DNA from: Fidelibacterota bacterium
GTDB taxonomy: Bacteria > Marinisomatota > Marinisomatia > Marinisomatales > UBA1611
Reading direction: 5' to 3'
Length of the DNA: 6,205 nt
Assembly (NCBI GenBank): GCA_002718285.1
Contig: PBAR01000015.1
Span: 17,256-23,460, forward strand
The notes beneath the pieces are model-generated. The model was not told where the DNA came from. It was given only the letters and a program-made list of their open reading frames with translations, and searched no databases. The position numbers were made by a program, and so were the translations under genes. How positions within the stretch are numbered: the stretch's first letter is position 1; each line of letters begins with the position of its first letter. Shown in pieces: positions 4,386-6,205 of this stretch.

Positions 4386-4403
4386 ATGATACAAAATAGA
4401 TAA
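4386..4403 (+). repeat. Direct repeat, copy 2 (right of the GC-rich gene)
   Basis: ATGATACAAAATAGATAA, one base different from 3538-3555. It begins four bases after the TAG of the GC-rich gene, exactly where base composition falls back to AT-rich. A tiny overlapping frame from 4371 reads MDFRPMIQNR and ends in this repeat. Confidence 0.4.
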
Positions 4404-4441
4404 TTTTAAAAAAAGAATAGTGTTATATTAATATTTTTTGT

Positions 4442-6205
4442 TTATTTCAAAATATTATTATGTTTTAGTATAATATTTTTCAATTTTATAAATACATTTT
4501 TTATAACAATTTTAATATTATAATATTCTTTTCTATTTAAATTATTGTATAAAATAATACATATATTACTCAATTGTTTTAATTTAATTAAATTTTTTTT
4601 AATATTATCATTTATTTTGTTATTTTTATAAATGAATATAATATCATTATTAAAAAAATCTATAAATTGTATTTCTTTTTCAAAATTATCGTTTAATTTA
4701 TTTATATCAGATTGTAAAATATCTAAATTATTATTTTGAATAATAGTAATATATCTTAATAACCAATTAATAATAAAATAATTATTAATTTCTGGATCAT
4801 CTATTATTTTTCTATTTTTATGAATTAAATTATCAAATACATTATTAACTTTAATTTTTGATATAGTTTCTAATAAATTATAATTACTAGATATAGATAC
4901 AGTTGAACCTATTATTTCTGGATTTTCATTAAATATATATTCTCTAAAATTATCAATATTATAATAAATTACATTACCAGATGTATCATGACCTCTCCTA
5001 CCAGCACGACCACTAATTTGTAATATATCATCTTTTGTAAATATAGTATTTTTATCTCCATAAATACAAGAAGTTTTAATAGGTAAATCAATTCCTTGAC
5101 ATAAAGTTCTATCTGTAATTACAACTCCAATTAATCTATCTGCTAATAGTTTTTGAATAATCCATTTATATTCTTGTGGCATATTTTCTGTATAAATTCC
5201 AATACCTCTTTTTAACATTTGGAAGATAGGATTTTCATAAGATATATTTAATCCTAAACTTTGATAAATTTCTTTTCTAATTTTTTTAATTGAATTCGCA
5301 TCCATTGGTTCATTATCTGTAAAACAATAATCTGGGTGTTTTTTAAATATATCTGGTTTACTAAAATCTGGATTATCTATAAATTCTAATAATTCATTAT
5401 TTATATATTTTAATTGTTTTTTCTTATTTATATTATTATTTTTATTTATTTTTACAATACAATTTTCATAAAATTGGATTATATTTGTTATAAATTTATT
5501 TTTTTCAGTTTTATCAAAATTATCTATTTTATCATCTAATATATTTTTTGCATTTTTACTATTTTTACTATTTTTACTAATTTTTATATTATTTATAAAA
5601 GTTTGACGATTATTTATATATTCATTATATAATTTATCTTTTTTTTCAAGAATTATATAATAATATGGATAATCTATTAATTCATTTAAATGTAATTTAT
5701 CATAAATATAATCAAATAAATTTTCACAAATATTCTCATCTGGATTAAATAATAACATAGGAAACATTTTATCCTTTTTTAATTTTCTTAACATCTTTAA
5801 TATTGAATCTTCTGTTTTTGGTGAAATATAATCAATATTATATTCATTCAATAATTTATCTATCACTATCGGATTTATTTTATTAATTTTTACTATATTT
5901 TCTTTCAATAATTCTTCATATTTTTTACAATCATTTAATGTTAATAAACTTTTATTATCTTTATCATTAAATACATTATCTGGTGATATATTTTCTATTA
6001 AATTTTCTAATTCTTCATCTCCATACTCTTCTATAATATTATCCAATGATTCCCATATTACAGCACAATCATTTGGCGTAAAAGATATATTACTATCAAC
6101 TAATTCATTTATAGCCGATTTATTTAAACAAGATATTGGATTTAATTTTATTAATTTATTATTATTCCAAACCCATTTCTGATTATTAATAAATCTATTA
6201 TTATA
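4442..6205 (-). CDS. Ski2-like DExH helicase, C-terminal part (truncated by window edge)
   Basis: An open frame of 587 residues enters from the right edge without a start; the nearest TTG at 6046 is internal. The ATP-binding motifs I and II must lie outside the window. A segment near residues 30-54 (SAINELVDSNISFTPNDC) resembles the linker after the first RecA domain. Motif IV-like MFPMLLFNPDEN is at about 147-156. GIGIYTENMP with LLADRLIGVVITD, then TLCQGIDLP (motif V), spans about 334-375. QISGRAGRRG (motif VI, arginine fingers) is at 396-405. These match superfamily 2 Ski2/Mtr4-like RNA helicases, which unwind RNA with ATP during transcript turnover or processing. Motifs IV and V lie about 210 residues apart, with a low-complexity Lys/Asn/Ser stretch (SKNSKNSKNAKN near 210-221) in between. 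The remaining 180 residues are helical and unassigned. Mimivirus relatives carry several such helicases, so orthology is not set. Confidence 0.9.
   Translation of the reverse strand, partial: YNNRFINNQKWVWNNNKLIKLNPISCLNKSAINELVDSNISFTPNDCAVIWESLDNIIEEYGDEELENLIENISPDNVFNDKDNKSLLTLNDCKKYEELLKENIVKINKINPIVIDKLLNEYNIDYISPKTEDSILKMLRKLKKDKMFPMLLFNPDENICENLFDYIYDKLHLNELIDYPYYYIILEKKDKLYNEYINNRQTFINNIKISKNSKNSKNAKNILDDKIDNFDKTEKNKFITNIIQFYENCIVKINKNNNINKKKQLKYINNELLEFIDNPDFSKPDIFKKHPDYCFTDNEPMDANSIKKIRKEIYQSLGLNISYENPIFQMLKRGIGIYTENMPQEYKWIIQKLLADRLIGVVITDRTLCQGIDLPIKTSCIYGDKNTIFTKDDILQISGRAGRRGHDTSGNVIYYNIDNFREYIFNENPEIIGSTVSISSNYNLLETISKIKVNNVFDNLIHKNRKIIDDPEINNYFIINWLLRYITIIQNNNLDILQSDINKLNDNFEKEIQFIDFFNNDIIFIYKNNKINDNIKKNLIKLKQLSNICIILYNNLNRKEYYNIKIVIKNVFIKLKNIILKHNNILK
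5551..5580 (-). repeat. 9-bp tandem repeat in the helicase gene
   Basis: Just over three copies of a 9-bp unit (plus strand tatttttac) encode the SKNSKNSKNAKN stretch. It lies in the expanded low-complexity spacer between helicase motifs IV and V, so it probably forms a disordered surface loop. Confidence 0.75.

Noticed and set aside
3092..4439. TTATATTAATATTTTTT shared by 3092-3108 and 4423-4439
   Set aside because: A pure A/T 17-mer is expected by chance at this composition, and the two sites have different contexts (before a gene, and between convergent genes).
6044..6046. TTG as the start codon of the helicase gene
   Set aside because: The frame stays open for 53 more codons to the window edge, with helicase-like sequence (FTPNDC), so the true start is outside.

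Overview
The window looks like a piece of a nucleocytoplasmic large DNA virus (NCLDV) genome, most probably from the Mimivirus/klosneuvirus-like order Imitervirales or a close relative. The grounds are very AT-rich DNA (many stretches only 10-20% GC by eye), intronless genes packed on both strands with gaps mostly under 100 bp, short poorly conserved ORFs, hairpins just after stop codons, and three proteins of recognisable NCLDV type: a Ski2-like DExH helicase, a small two-segment membrane protein with an HSYRIFNIAI...HRLFCV signature, and an acidic protein with a CxCRVWNKG...QC...CxxH zinc-binding-type motif. The family placement is inference; no replication or capsid gene is present to fix it.

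Layout. 1-345 (-): 5' part of a gene running off the left edge. 443-892 (-) and 947-1300 (+): a divergent pair of small AT-rich genes, followed closely by a small one-segment membrane protein at 1325-1567 (+). 1607-1849 (-): a small basic protein, convergent with the previous gene. 1850-2038: a mirrored divergent promoter. 2039-3061 (+): the acidic, repeat-bearing zinc-motif protein. 3126-3365 (+): the conserved two-segment membrane protein. 3366-3754: a promoter-bearing stretch with a small gene split by an apparent one-base frameshift. 3755-4381 (+): a gene of about 50% GC in otherwise AT-rich DNA, with an IQ-like motif. 4442-6205 (-): C-terminal 587 residues of a Ski2-like helicase, open at the right edge.

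The most notable pattern is a shared upstream element, GCTCTT-A/T-rich-AATTTGAAATT, in front of the genes starting at 1849 (-), 2039 (+), 3439 (+, broken) and 3755 (+), with the AATTTGAAA core alone before 345 (-). Two copies, before 2039 and 3755, are identical over 22 bases. The intact genes behind the element are clearly less AT-rich than the genes lacking it. The proteins from 2039 and 3755 also share a short conserved block (Y-x4-G-x-RPR-x-P-x-ASNI-x-W), and the broken gene begins MSRSDI where the 2039 gene begins MSQSEI. This suggests a co-regulated, probably early-expressed, duplicating gene family; early timing is inferred, not visible in the DNA.
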